DNA of 9,321 nt from a bacterium (GCA_017645255.1 JAGCPI010000032.1:1-9321); one strand, 5' to 3'; positions 1 to 9,003 are shown, counted from the first letter of the stretch. A program made the numbers and translations. Notes: generated by a model from the letters alone, not told the origin.

Positions 1-49
1 ATTATTATCAAAATAGTTTAAGTAACAATTAATCAAAGGAGTAAGTAAG

Positions 50-3000
50 ATGAAAAAACGAACGAAAATTTTAATTGGTAGTTTTTGTGCAATCAGTGGT
101 TTAAGTGTTATTGCTGCAACATGTGCATTTTGCATCACTGCAAAATATTCTAATGAAGCAAGCAGTACGAATGCAACTGCTAGCATGCCAAGTCAATCTA
201 ATAATGCTAATCCAATTGCTACCAAAACTAACAATTCAAGTGTTAATTCAACTAATAATTTAACAAAAACTACAACTTCTTCAAGTAAGCAAGCAAGTAG
301 TAATAACAATGTAAATGACAATGGAATTATTAAACCGACTCCTTTTCAAAATAATGTTAGTCAAATTAATGCCAAACTTGCTCAATTAAAAAAAGTTACT
401 CCGCAACTAAATACAACTACGTTTACATCTGGATTATTGCAATATAGTGTTAATAATTCGAACAGTGTAACTGTCTTAGGATTTGCTAGTGGTAAAAGCA
501 CCACCAATTTAACCATTCCAAGTTTTGTCACGAATGATAACCAATTTTATGCGGTCACAGCTGTAGCTGCTAGTGCATTTTATGATTGTCAATTAAGTAA
601 TGTTAACTTTAATTCTAACTTGCAAACCATTGGGGCCATGGCTTTTGCTGATAATAATTTAACTAGTTTAGATTTACCAAGCGGATTGCAAAGTATTGGT
701 GAAAAAGCATTTATTAGTAACCAATTCCCGCATGCTTATGCAGTTAATTTAGGTCCAAATACTCAATGAAGTAAAGATTGATTAACTTGTCCATTTAGTT
801 GTTTTGATAATATGAACAGATTGCAAGCAAATGTGCAATTTGTTATTCAAAACACGGCAGTATATAGTTTTCAACCTGATCAAGATGCGTGAGTAATTGT
901 TTCATATGTGCCAAATACTACAACTGATTTAGGTACGCAATATAAACTGTATGCGAATGCTTATGATGAAAATAACTGGCCAGGAGCATCAGCTGACTAT
1001 ACTTCTTATACTCCCCAAAGTTCATTTACTAATGATACAAATCAATATGCAACAGCATATACTGCTCCAAATAGTTTAAGTGATTATGCCATTTGGTTTG
1101 AAAGCATGGATGGTAAGCAAAATAATGGGATTATTTTTAATCCTAACACCATGAAAATTGACATCATGAATCCTGGTGAATGAATCTTTGGTGAAACCAC
1201 CTGGCTTACCAGTGGGGGGGAAGTTTATTTAAATATTTACAACCCTCACACTAACCAATACATTGTGCACAGTTATGGTAATACTGCTATTCAATGATCA
1301 AATACATTAAGTTCATTAAGTGGAGTGTCATTCCAATATGGTGATATTGTGTGATGGCAAGTAGCAGACAACGTCGGCGACGAAGCTGTTTACATAGCTT
1401 CCAATGCCCAAGATGGAATTGGTAATTTAAATTATTACTATAATGAAACTACTGCGTGAACGCAATACCAAAACTTAATTACTTATTATGTCATTAAACC
1501 AAACGGAATTTTTGTTACTAACTGTGGTACTACCGTAAATAATCTTTCTTATAATCCAGCTAAAGATGAATTAACTGTTAGTGGTAACACTGTTGCAAAT
1601 ACTGATATTGATGTGGAATTAAATGTTAATGGTACGAACTATAACTATTACACTACCAGTAATGGCAATGGGGATTTTACATTAGAACAAGCAGGCATTA
1701 ATACTGCAGTTAGTGATAGTAGCATTGTTAATATTTATACTAATGGTACAGGGGTTTATCAATCGCACGTACAAGGGGATAACCCCAGCAACGCGTGCAT
1801 CCACTTCACCTGTCAAAACTATACTTCCACCATCTTATTTGATGGTTTTACCCAAAAAGTAGTGTTATCAGGTATTGATCGATATTTCCCTGCTTATTGT
1901 AATGCTTACCAAACTTACCAAAATACTGCACCAAGTACTAGTGGAGACTTTAATAAGAGTGGTTGAATGGTAATTGAAATTAATGGTAACGTCAACAAGT
2001 TTACTTATACTACATCTACCACCATTCAATCATTTGTTAACTGAGTTGATAGTTTACCATATGCTAACGGAGATACTTATTCGTTGTATGGATCAGATTT
2101 TTACATTCGCAGTGTTTATTCCAATGGGCAACAAACTGCATATGGTTATGATGTGGTAGGTTCTGATTACGTTAAAACCTTTAATGTTTCAACTAGTGGC
2201 ATTACTTGCACTTCCATGCAAAATTATGATGCTAATTCGGACATGGACTTCTATAATCCAAGTGGAGAATGAAGTCCTTCTCCATATGATCAATATTACA
2301 ACCCAGCTGATGCCCATGTTGGATATGTTGATGCTCAAAGTGAAATCATGAACGTGGCATTTGTGGGGGCAGAAGAAACCAGTGATGAAATGTGAAACTG
2401 GTATAACCCAAGCAATGCAATGGTACAAGTTGTACACAATATTACTATGGCATACTCCAATCCAGTTGACCAAGTCATTGCCATTAATGACTGAGTAAGC
2501 AAGAACATGGATTATGTGTGAGGAACTGATCCTGCACCATATGATGTGACTGTTAACGAAATTTTCCAAACCTTACGTGGGGTGTGTGGGGATTATTCAG
2601 CACTTGATGCTGCCATGCTAAAAATTGCTGGATTTGTCAGTGTCATTGTTGGTGGTAATACCATTAGTCAAGATGGTAACACCCGAGGATTAACTCCAAC
2701 CATGCAATTATGAAATACTTATACTTTAGCAAATTCCTATGGATATGGTAATGATGTGCATGCATGAGTAAAAGTTTGAATTCCGCAATATAAGGAATGA
2801 ATTACCTTTGATCCTACTTGGGGTTTAAATGGTTATGTTGATGTATTGCCATCAAGTCCAACTAGCTATAACATGGGTCCAATTGGTACTGGTCAAGATT
2901 ACATGAATTTAACTAGAAATCTTGCATACACTAACATTGTGGAATGACCAAATGGAACTAACTATTTCTCATACTTCAAAGGTTGTGAATACGAAGCATT

Positions 3001-3187
3001 ATACAACCTAGGAAGATGAGTAATGTCTCCTGCTAACAGTTTCTTAAGTCACTACACCAGCAATCTAGCTGGAGGATTAATTAAGATTCTTGAAAATGCA
3101 AGTAGTTTACCAAACTCCAACTATCGTTCTTATATTAATGATCCTTCTTATAATTTTGACTTTGTTAACCAATCTAACATCCAATAA
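50..3187 (+). CDS. Large surface protein: BspA-type leucine-rich repeats plus transglutaminase-like domain
   Basis: The frame gives 1045 residues when TGA is read as Trp; about 19 TGA codons fall in frame and the stop is TAA. The start has a good Shine-Dalgarno (AAAGGAG at 35-41, 8-nt spacer). Residues 1-31 are Lys/Arg followed by a hydrophobic segment with Cys13, Cys25 and Cys28. This is a signal peptide or membrane anchor, with no clean lipobox. Residues 34-100 are a low-complexity Ser/Asn/Thr linker. Residues about 125-235 show BspA (LRR_5) repeats, such as LQTIGAMAFADNNLTSLDLP. The middle (about 240-740) is rich in Trp, Tyr, Asn and Gly and looks like beta modules. Residues about 800-930 match the transglutaminase-like superfamily: GVCGDYS with Cys846, HAWVKVW with His904 and FDPTWG with Asp921, a complete catalytic triad. 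In this superfamily such domains act as peptidases or amide cross-linkers. The substrate is unknown. An exported role in host adhesion or protein modification is inferred. Confidence 0.88.
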
Positions 3188-3210
3188 TGGTTGATTAAAA
3201 TTTAATAACA

Positions 3211-3240
3211 AAAAAGATTGCATTGTGGTGCAATCTTTTT
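3211..3240 (+). terminator. Rho-independent terminator after the surface-protein gene
   Basis: A perfect 12-bp stem (3211-3222 with 3229-3240) closes a 6-nt loop, and its 3' arm ends in a T run continuing into TATTTATTTA. It starts 23 nt after the TAA at 3187. The A-rich 5' arm could also let it act on transcripts from the other strand. Confidence 0.88.
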
Positions 3241-3272
3241 TATTTATTTACAAGTTGATGGAAAATAAAAAA

Positions 3273-3296
3273 TAAAGAAGAATTGCTTCTTCTTTA
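3273..3296 (-). terminator. Terminator of the small minus-strand gene
   Basis: A 10-bp perfect stem (3273-3282 with 3287-3296) has a 4-nt loop. Read on the minus strand it is followed by a T-rich run (ATTTTTTATTTT). It lies 17 nt beyond the stop of the 112-residue gene, so it fits as its terminator. It converges with the plus-strand terminator at 3211-3240. Confidence 0.8.
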
Positions 3297-3312
3297 CTTG
3301 TTAAATTAACTT

Positions 3313-3651
3313 TTAGTTATTATTATGTTTTTGGATTTTTGCTAATAAGCCATTAAGAAATTTGTGATATTCGCTTAATTCCTTATTTGCAGCAGCAAAG
3401 TGCTTTTCAGTAGCACAAATTTCTTCTTGTTCTTTAATACTTGAATGTAAAATCTTGTTATTAAATTCTTGGTAATGGTGAAGATCGCGAAGTTTTTCAT
3501 CATCAAGAATTTGGTCTTGATGCAATTTATCACACATTTCGGTAAACCGTTTTGTTGTATCACATTTAATTGCAAAAATCAGATAAATTTGTTCTAACAT
3601 TTGGCGGTTTTTTTCAGCCATTTTAACTAATGATTCGTATTGATTAGCCAT
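3313..3651 (-). CDS. Small helical cytoplasmic protein, function unknown
   Basis: This 112-residue protein is not recognised as any family. It has no signal peptide or membrane segment. It is rich in Lys, Glu, Gln, His and Leu and reads as nearly continuous alpha-helix, likely coiled-coil in places (about residues 5-25 and 50-108). It has three scattered cysteines (in the CDTT, MCDK and ICAT contexts) and ends in KHNNN. The ATG has a good ribosome-binding site (AAAGAAAGGAAT just upstream), and a dedicated terminator follows the TAA. These signals, and a frame free of TAA/TAG, make it a real gene. It stands alone, convergent with the surface-protein gene and divergent from the 468-residue gene. 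A structural or regulatory helper role is possible, but nothing in the sequence shows one. Confidence 0.75.
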   Translation of the reverse strand: MANQYESLVKMAEKNRQMLEQIYLIFAIKCDTTKRFTEMCDKLHQDQILDDEKLRDLHHYQEFNNKILHSSIKEQEEICATEKHFAAANKELSEYHKFLNGLLAKIQKHNNN

Positions 3652-3720
3652 TTTTATTCCTTTCTTTTAATCCTATTAATTTAATTTTTCTCATAGATTA
3701 ATTAATAAATTAATGTTATT

Positions 3721-3726
3721 ATTATA
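3721..3726 (-). promoter_or_regulatory. Possible -10 box for the 112-residue gene
   Basis: A consensus TATAAT lies on the minus strand, about 70 nt upstream of the ATG at 3651. No good -35 box is seen, which is common in mollicutes. In such AT-rich DNA the match may be chance. Confidence 0.3.
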
Positions 3727-3818
3727 AATAGATTTCTTTCATCTACTTTCAATCTAAAAATTTTATAAATAATTAATGAGTAAAAAATTACCTCATCGTC
3801 ATTAATATTTAGTGAAAT

Positions 3819-3847
3819 TTGTTTATTCTTTAAATAACATTAATAAT
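3819..3847 (+). promoter_or_regulatory. Possible promoter for the 468-residue gene
   Basis: TTGTTT (3819-3824) and AATAAT (3842-3847) are separated by 17 bp, matching the sigma-70 consensus at 4 of 6 and 5 of 6 positions. The predicted start would leave a leader of about 20 nt without a Shine-Dalgarno, consistent with a nearly leaderless transcript. Base composition alone could produce this match. Confidence 0.35.
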
Positions 3848-3872
3848 AGCGAACAATAACTTATTAATAATC

Positions 3873-5279
3873 ATGGAATATTTTGATTTAAATGTAACTC
3901 CATCTTCTGATGGAGATAAAATTACCGCTTTATGTGAATTGATTGCTAATTTATATACTTTTCACCAATTAATGGAATTAACTAGTCAAATCAAGCTAGA
4001 TTATAATGAAACTACCAAAACTTTAATCATCAATGATGATGAATTTGTTTTGAAATTAAGTGATTTTATTGGGAACAATTCTTTTGACCGGGAAATCATG
4101 GATAGCAATGCGTTGCAAATTCCTTTAACCATTTGGGATTTGACTACTTGTATTACAAGTTTACATGATAGTAATGTGCACATTTTGTGAACCAGTCCTA
4201 GCAGTAGTAATGAAATAGTTATCATCAATAAGGATGGAATGTTAGATCCCTTTCCCTGCTTAGCATGAGCATGTGATAATAAACCAACCAAAGTGACTGG
4301 AACGATGCTTACTTTTACTAACATTAGTAGTAATGATGTAAGAGAAATTAAAAGCCACTTTGTTTGTTATGAATCTTGAAAGCATATTTATCATACCAAA
4401 GATGGTGATTTATTAATTAGTAATGATGAAAATGAAAGTGGTAAATTATTTGTTAATGGATATTGCATTGAAACTAATAACCAAGTTTTCATTCCCCTTT
4501 TATTTAGTTACAGTTTAACCTTAACCTTTTCAATGGAAATGCAACAACAAGAAGTATTAAGTAAAGTTTTTGAACAAATCATTAACATTCTTAAAAACTT
4601 ACCCGATAAGGATAAATTAATTATTTACCAAACCATTTTAGATCATTTTGCTGATCAAAATGCTAATGAAGCCCAATCACCTAATATTAGAGAAATTGTG
4701 CTTAAATATTTTAGTGAACGTCAACCTTATAAATATCTAATCATTAATAATGATCCAGCTAATCAATTAATTAATTTTGCCCAAGCAAAAAAGAAAGTAA
4801 TTGTTAATACTTTAAGTAATCAAGAATTTAACCAACTAAATAAAGAAGGAATTAAAAGTGTGGTTAATTATGCCGATCATTATTTTGCAAAAAATTATGT
4901 ACTTGTTGATCCTAAAACATTAGATAGTGACCAAACTTTTAACTGAATTCAATTAAAGTTTTTCTTTAATTATTTAGCAATTACCAATAAAAAAGTTGAA
5001 ACTTTTTTAGCAAAAGAAGGTTTTGAAAATATTCCATTTGGGATCGTTGAAACTTGCATTGATGATTGCATGTATGATGAGCAACACCAAATGATTATTG
5101 TTAGTAAAACTTTCACTAATAATTTATACGGATTATTTACTGTAGCAAAAAAAGGTTGGTGAGACTTTTTAAAGCATTTTAAGATTTTTGATAATTTAGA
5201 GATTAATCTTGATGATGAAATTTATCAATATTTTCGTTATAAATTATTTGATGCATTTAAAAAGCAATATAACTTTTAA
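3873..5279 (+). CDS. GHKL ATPase-like protein with degenerate ATP-binding and C-terminal motifs
   Basis: The frame gives 468 residues with TGA as Trp (five in-frame TGA codons) and ends in TAA. The ATG has no Shine-Dalgarno. It is chosen because no other standard start codon lies between it and the in-frame stop upstream, and because MEYFDL resembles the start of a family of GHKL (HATPase) proteins. ALCELIANLYTFHQL (19-33) resembles that family's N-box, with Glu22 and Asn26 kept but the usual Asp absent. No DxGxG or GxxG motif follows where the ATP lid should be. GTMLTF (143-148), KLFVNGY (191-197) and FSYSLT (211-216) resemble the family's later conserved strands. KKVIVNTLS (307-315) suggests an alpha/beta segment. 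Near 399-432 some relatives carry an HExxH metalloprotease motif, as recalled; this one has none. The likely reading is a catalytically dead or highly diverged homologue. The gene's reality is clear but the family call is tentative, and no function is assigned. Confidence 0.72.
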
Positions 5280-5316
5280 ACTAACTCTAAATAAAGCATA
5301 AAAGGTAAGATTTAAT

Positions 5317-5409
5317 TTGAAAGTTAAATCACTACGTAATGGTAAAAAATATTGAAAAAAAAGGAACTTAAAGGAAATGAAGCAATTAGATGACGAAAAT
5401 AAAATTTAG
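5317..5409 (+). CDS. Possible 30-residue basic peptide
   Basis: A TTG-started frame (TGA as Trp) runs to a TAG and would encode a very basic peptide (first 14 residues: 7 Lys or Arg). AAAGG at 5301-5305 could be a ribosome-binding site with an 11-nt spacer. It lies in the 146-bp gap between two co-directional genes. A hairpin (5309-5315 with 5324-5330) overlaps the start region and could mask it. It may equally be the worn remnant of a longer gene, or chance; two shorter ATG frames of about 10 codons overlap it. Confidence 0.22.
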
Positions 5410-5425
5410 ATAATTAGTAATTGCC

Positions 5426-6583
5426 ATGAATCAAGTTCTATTTTATGATTATCAGTATTTTCGTTTTGTTCCTTTTTTACCAACTTTTTCAATTCAAGAA
5501 AAAGATAAAAAAACGATTGAGCAAATCCATAAACTTTCAATTATTTGTCTCTGTATAAAATTAACTGATTTAACTTTAGGACTGATTTTAGTTGACGTTT
5601 TTATTCTTGTTGGTGGTTATTTTTGAGCAATTAATGGGTGATATGGTCTTTTTATTTTGAATGTTTTTTGATGAATTTTATTTTTATCGCTTATTCCAAC
5701 ATGAATGCACATTGATAAAATAATCGCTAAACAAGTATTAAACATTGAAAAATATAATGCAAATTATACTAAGAAATATGTAAATTACTATTTTCACATT
5801 GTGAAAATTTAGTGAAAGCGTGCTTTATATGCTTATTGATTTACAGGTAGTGAAACTTTTACTGATGTTTATTTAGCAAAATGGACTGCTCAATTATTAA
5901 AGTCACCACCAATCAGTGCACAAGAAAATTGAAATAAGCAAAAAGCGTGATTAGAAGCATTTGGTAATTCACGCTGGTTTAATCAAAATGCATTTGCACA
6001 TTTAAAGGAAGAATTAGAAGCAAATAAACCAGCAAGTAGTGATGTTCAAATTAATGTCTCCCCCTTAAATACTGACTTAAATTTTAATAAAGACTGCATA
6101 ACTCCAGAATTAGCATTTAATTCTCAAATCTTAAATAAGCAAAATTTTAAAATTACAAATACTGAATTTAAGCAATTTATTCAACTTAAATCTTGAACTA
6201 TTGCAAGTATTGGTTTGCGAATTATTTCCATTATTTTCTTTATTGTTAGTTTTGTGATCAGCACCTTTGCTTCTTGACCTCTTACTTCTATATCCTTTAT
6301 TGCTTTAGCAGTAATATGTGCTATTTTTTGAGTAATTACTTTAAGTAGTTGAATAAGTGTAATTTTTATTGATAAGAAATTAATGAAATTAATATTGCCA
6401 ATACAAAAATACTTTCTTAACCAAAAAATAGCACTCACAATTTATATCAACGCAATAAAGGATCATAGCGAAATGAATCTAGCAATTTATTTAATTTTTA
6501 GTGCGAATCTTCATGCAAACTTTAATTTAATTTCTTTAATTCAAACAATCAAGAAAAATTACTTCATTGGTTATAAAAAATAA
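5426..6583 (+). pseudogene. Four-helix membrane protein gene interrupted by an in-frame TAG
   Basis: Reading TGA as Trp, one frame runs from ATG 5426 to TAA 6581-6583 and is broken once, by TAG at 5810-5812. The first part is 128 codons and the second 256. The context KI-stop-WKRALYAYW would be restored by one substitution (for example CAG or TGG). Hydrophobic helices lie at about residues 45-70 and 73-92 in the first part, and 258-280 and 287-314 in the second (numbered through the stop). Between them is a soluble region of about 160 residues. The helix pair plus an IDK-containing segment occurs twice, suggesting internal duplication. The family is not recognised and there is no Shine-Dalgarno. 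No ATG follows the stop until 6383, so reinitiation would give only a fragment. It may be a recent nonsense mutation, a sequencing error, or a functional 128-residue two-helix protein. Transcription probably ends at 6618-6650. Confidence 0.72.
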
Positions 6584-6617
6584 TGAACTTTCAAATAGTG
6601 ATTGATACTAGTAATTT

Positions 6618-6650
6618 AAATGCAATGACTTTTTAGTTATTGCATTTTTT
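6618..6650 (+). terminator. Rho-independent terminator after the membrane-protein gene
   Basis: A 13-bp stem (6618-6630 with 6635-6647, one G-U pair) has a TTTT loop and is followed by T-rich sequence. It lies 35 nt after the TAA at 6583 and ends the plus-strand unit that may begin upstream of 3873. Confidence 0.82.
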
Positions 6651-7000
6651 ATTAAACATTTTTTAAGAGAGATTTAAAAAAAGGAATTATTTTTTTGAAT
6701 TAATCATTACATGTAATTGTTTACATGCTGTTTCTATTTCTTTTAATCTATTATTTTTGATATAAAAAAAGTGAACAACTTCTTAAAGTCATTGCACTTA
6801 AATTTCATATCTTGTTTTATTAATACTTAATGCTTGAGTAATAATTCTTATTTCTTTTACGATTATATGAATCAATGAGAATTCCAGTAAGCAAACTTAA
6901 CAAATTCAATTAAATACAAAAAAATTCTTATTACTATACTTTTAATTAAAGTTTTATGAATTGAATGATGATTATAGCTGGTACAAGTTAAATAAGGTTA
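6651..7000. other. Gene-poor interval with possible decayed minus-strand coding scraps
   Basis: No intact gene, tRNA or clear promoter is seen here. On the minus strand, 6687-6782 is an open frame of 31 residues without a start codon, containing RLKEIETACKQLHVM, which reads like protein rather than AT-rich noise. A second minus-strand frame at 6820-6909 (29 residues from a TTG, containing LTGILIDSYNRKR) lies just upstream in a different frame. Together they may be the frameshifted remains of one gene, but neither matches a family I recognise. ATTACATGTAAT at 6706-6717 is a perfect 12-bp palindrome, and TTACATG recurs just downstream (6721-6727). Confidence 0.35.
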
Positions 7001-8968
7001 CTATTTTTTAATTAAGCTAACAATTTTACTAAACACTTCATTAAAGTTATCAATGGTATCTTTTGATATTTCTTCCGGATGCTTTAGGATAATTTTCTTA
7101 AAAGTAGCAGAAATACCACTATCTTTTAAAGAAACATTGAATTTAGTTGCGTCCTCACTAGAAAATAAGTTTTCTACTTCTTTAAAGGCAGGGTTAACAT
7201 CAGTCAACTTTAAGATTTTTAATTGATATTCATTATCATCATTTAAATCACTAAATTCATCCCCTGCTTTATCACCGTCAGTAAGCACAATGCTATTTAA
7301 ACTTCTAATCCGAAGTAGTTCGCGTAATCGTCGTTTTTTATCAGTTGTTTCTTTACCAACTCCATTAATTGGTAAGAACACAATGTGCTTATAAAGCGGA
7401 CTAATTGCTTTCATTGCTACAAAATAGTTATAATCAGTGATTCCTTCGACAAATACTACCACTTGGCGAGGATCTAATAAAATACTATTTCTAACTGTTA
7501 ATGATTCTCTAATTGCTAATAATGAATCAGCATCATCAGGATTAACGGTGGTAAAATTATCATTGATTTTAGCTACTTCATTATTTTGCAAACAAATCAG
7601 CCTAATTTCATCTAAATAATCTAAGTCAACTAGGAATGGTGAATGAGTAGCAATTACAAAAGTGATTGCGTTATTGATTGCAAATTGCTTCAAGAACCTC
7701 CGCAATTCTTCTTGCCCCCGGACGTGTAAGTTAGTAGCAGGTTCATCCATAATGATAATATCACCTGCAGTTAAATCATTGGAAGCAAAAACGTGGAAAA
7801 AGAAATCAAAAAATCATCTAAATCCTGTGGATTGGTGATTCAATACTAAAGCCACTTTACTACCATCATTTTCTTCCCTAAAGATATTAAAACTTACTTT
7901 ATTACTTTCCAAACGAATTTTAAACAAATACTTATTGTCTTCAAGACAATATAATTTGTTAAAGTAAGCAGCAACTTTTAATAGACTTTTATTTAAGTGA
8001 TCAGATGTTGTTTCTAAAATACCATCGCTATTATTACGCTTTGCGGTATTATAAGCATTATTAATTTGCCCTTCATCACCATTAATAACTTTTAAGATTG
8101 ATTTAAAAAAATCATTCTTATTTACATTATCAGGAGTGCAACTTAAGTCTTTATCATTAATATCTTGTTGCTTGTACCTAATAATTTTTGGCAAATTTGG
8201 AATTGTACTAGGAAAATTTTTTGCCTTTGTTAAATAAGCAGCATAATCATTTAAGAAGGTACTTATTTCATTATACCTTTTCATCATATTTAGTATTTGG
8301 GTGATGGACACTTGGTAACCATTTCGGTTTCTGTATAAACCATTCGGATTTTTTATGGAGTCTTCATATATTTCTATTAATTTTTGATAAATTAGTTTGA
8401 AATATTCTTTAATTTTAGCAACATCATACTTAATTTGTTGGTAACCACCATTTACATAATTAATTTGTCTGCAAGTGTTTATGTCAAAATTAACATCAAG
8501 TTGGCCACTTTGCATAATATGAAAGTAATCATTGTAGTAGTTAGCAGCATTAGTATCATTTATTCTATCAATATAATTATTTATATCGAAGCGGGGTTTG
8601 GTATATTTTTGTCCATTACTGTCGATGTATTCTAATTCATTGTTTACGTTCAAGTTTCATGACTGATGTGGTTTATCATCAATAAATTCAACTAAACTTA
8701 AATTTGGTTTTAATTGGTCATCATTCATGAAGTTATCACTTTTATCACGATCAGTAATGTTATACTTAGCAAAACATTCTAATGCATCAAGGACGTTCGA
8801 TTTACCAGAATTATTAGGACCAATTAGAATGACTAAATCACCTAAGTATTCCTTATTCAGACTGTAATTCAAATACAATTTTTCATTAGTTGGAGTACCT
8901 TGGTCATCAAAGCCAATATTTCTAAATGCTTTAATTCCAAATATGCGGCTTTCTTTTTTAATTTCCAT
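7001..8968 (-). CDS. OLD-like nuclease: ABC-type ATPase fused to TOPRIM domain
   Basis: The frame gives 655 residues with two TGA-encoded Trp (104 and 385) and a TAA stop. The ATG has a strong Shine-Dalgarno (AGAGGAG, 8979-8985, 10-nt spacer). The ATPase domain has Walker A GPNNSGKS (50-57), a signature-like QSTGFRWFF (379-387), Walker B DIIIMDEP (403-410) and the H-loop ATHSPF with His442. Residues about 110-370 are a helical insert, as in OLD and related RecF/SMC-type ATPases. The TOPRIM domain follows: VVVFVEGITD with Glu508, and LTDGDKAG with Asp564 and Asp566, the acidic metal ligands that cut DNA in this fold. Every key residue is present, so it is probably active. OLD-family enzymes are ATP-regulated DNA nucleases, several of which act in phage defence. 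No UvrD-type helicase (as in Gabija) is adjacent, so a class 1, standalone form fits best. A fused PARIS-like AriA/AriB protein is the main alternative. Confidence 0.9.
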
Positions 8969-8997
8969 TTTTAATTTTCTCCTCTTTAATAAAAAAT

Positions 8998-9003
8998 ATT
9001 ATA
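8998..9003 (-). promoter_or_regulatory. Probable -10 box of the nuclease gene
   Basis: A perfect TATAAT on the minus strand sits 29 nt upstream of the ATG, giving a short leader that contains the AGAGGAG site. The -35 region at 17-bp spacing (ATTCTT) is poor. The box lies between the nuclease and the insertion-sequence end, so the promoter appears intact. Confidence 0.5.

Noticed and set aside
1974..2159. 61-residue plus-strand frame
   Set aside because: It overlaps the surface-protein gene in another frame and lacks a ribosome-binding site.
770..2272. The surface-protein gene as several separate broken genes or a pseudogene
   Set aside because: All breaks are TGA in the same frame, and TGA falls where Trp is expected (for example HAW in the transglutaminase-like motif), so code 4 explains them.
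2189..2569. 126-residue open frame on the minus strand
   Set aside because: It lies wholly inside the surface-protein gene, antisense to the region just before the catalytic Cys, and has no ribosome-binding site or recognisable domain.
4001..4324. 107-residue open frame on the minus strand
   Set aside because: It is antisense to the 468-residue gene, whose plus-strand frame is continuous with UGA as Trp and matches a family pattern.
5309..5330. Hairpin after the 468-residue gene as a terminator
   Set aside because: The stem is only 7 bp of A/T-rich sequence and no T run follows.
6181..6438. 85-residue open frame on the minus strand
   Set aside because: It is antisense to the membrane helices of the interrupted gene; its Ile/Lys richness is the complement of that sequence.
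8657..8659. Nuclease split into two or three genes at TGA codons
   Set aside because: The same frame continues across both TGA codons, and the ATPase motifs are spread over the pieces in the right order and spacing.
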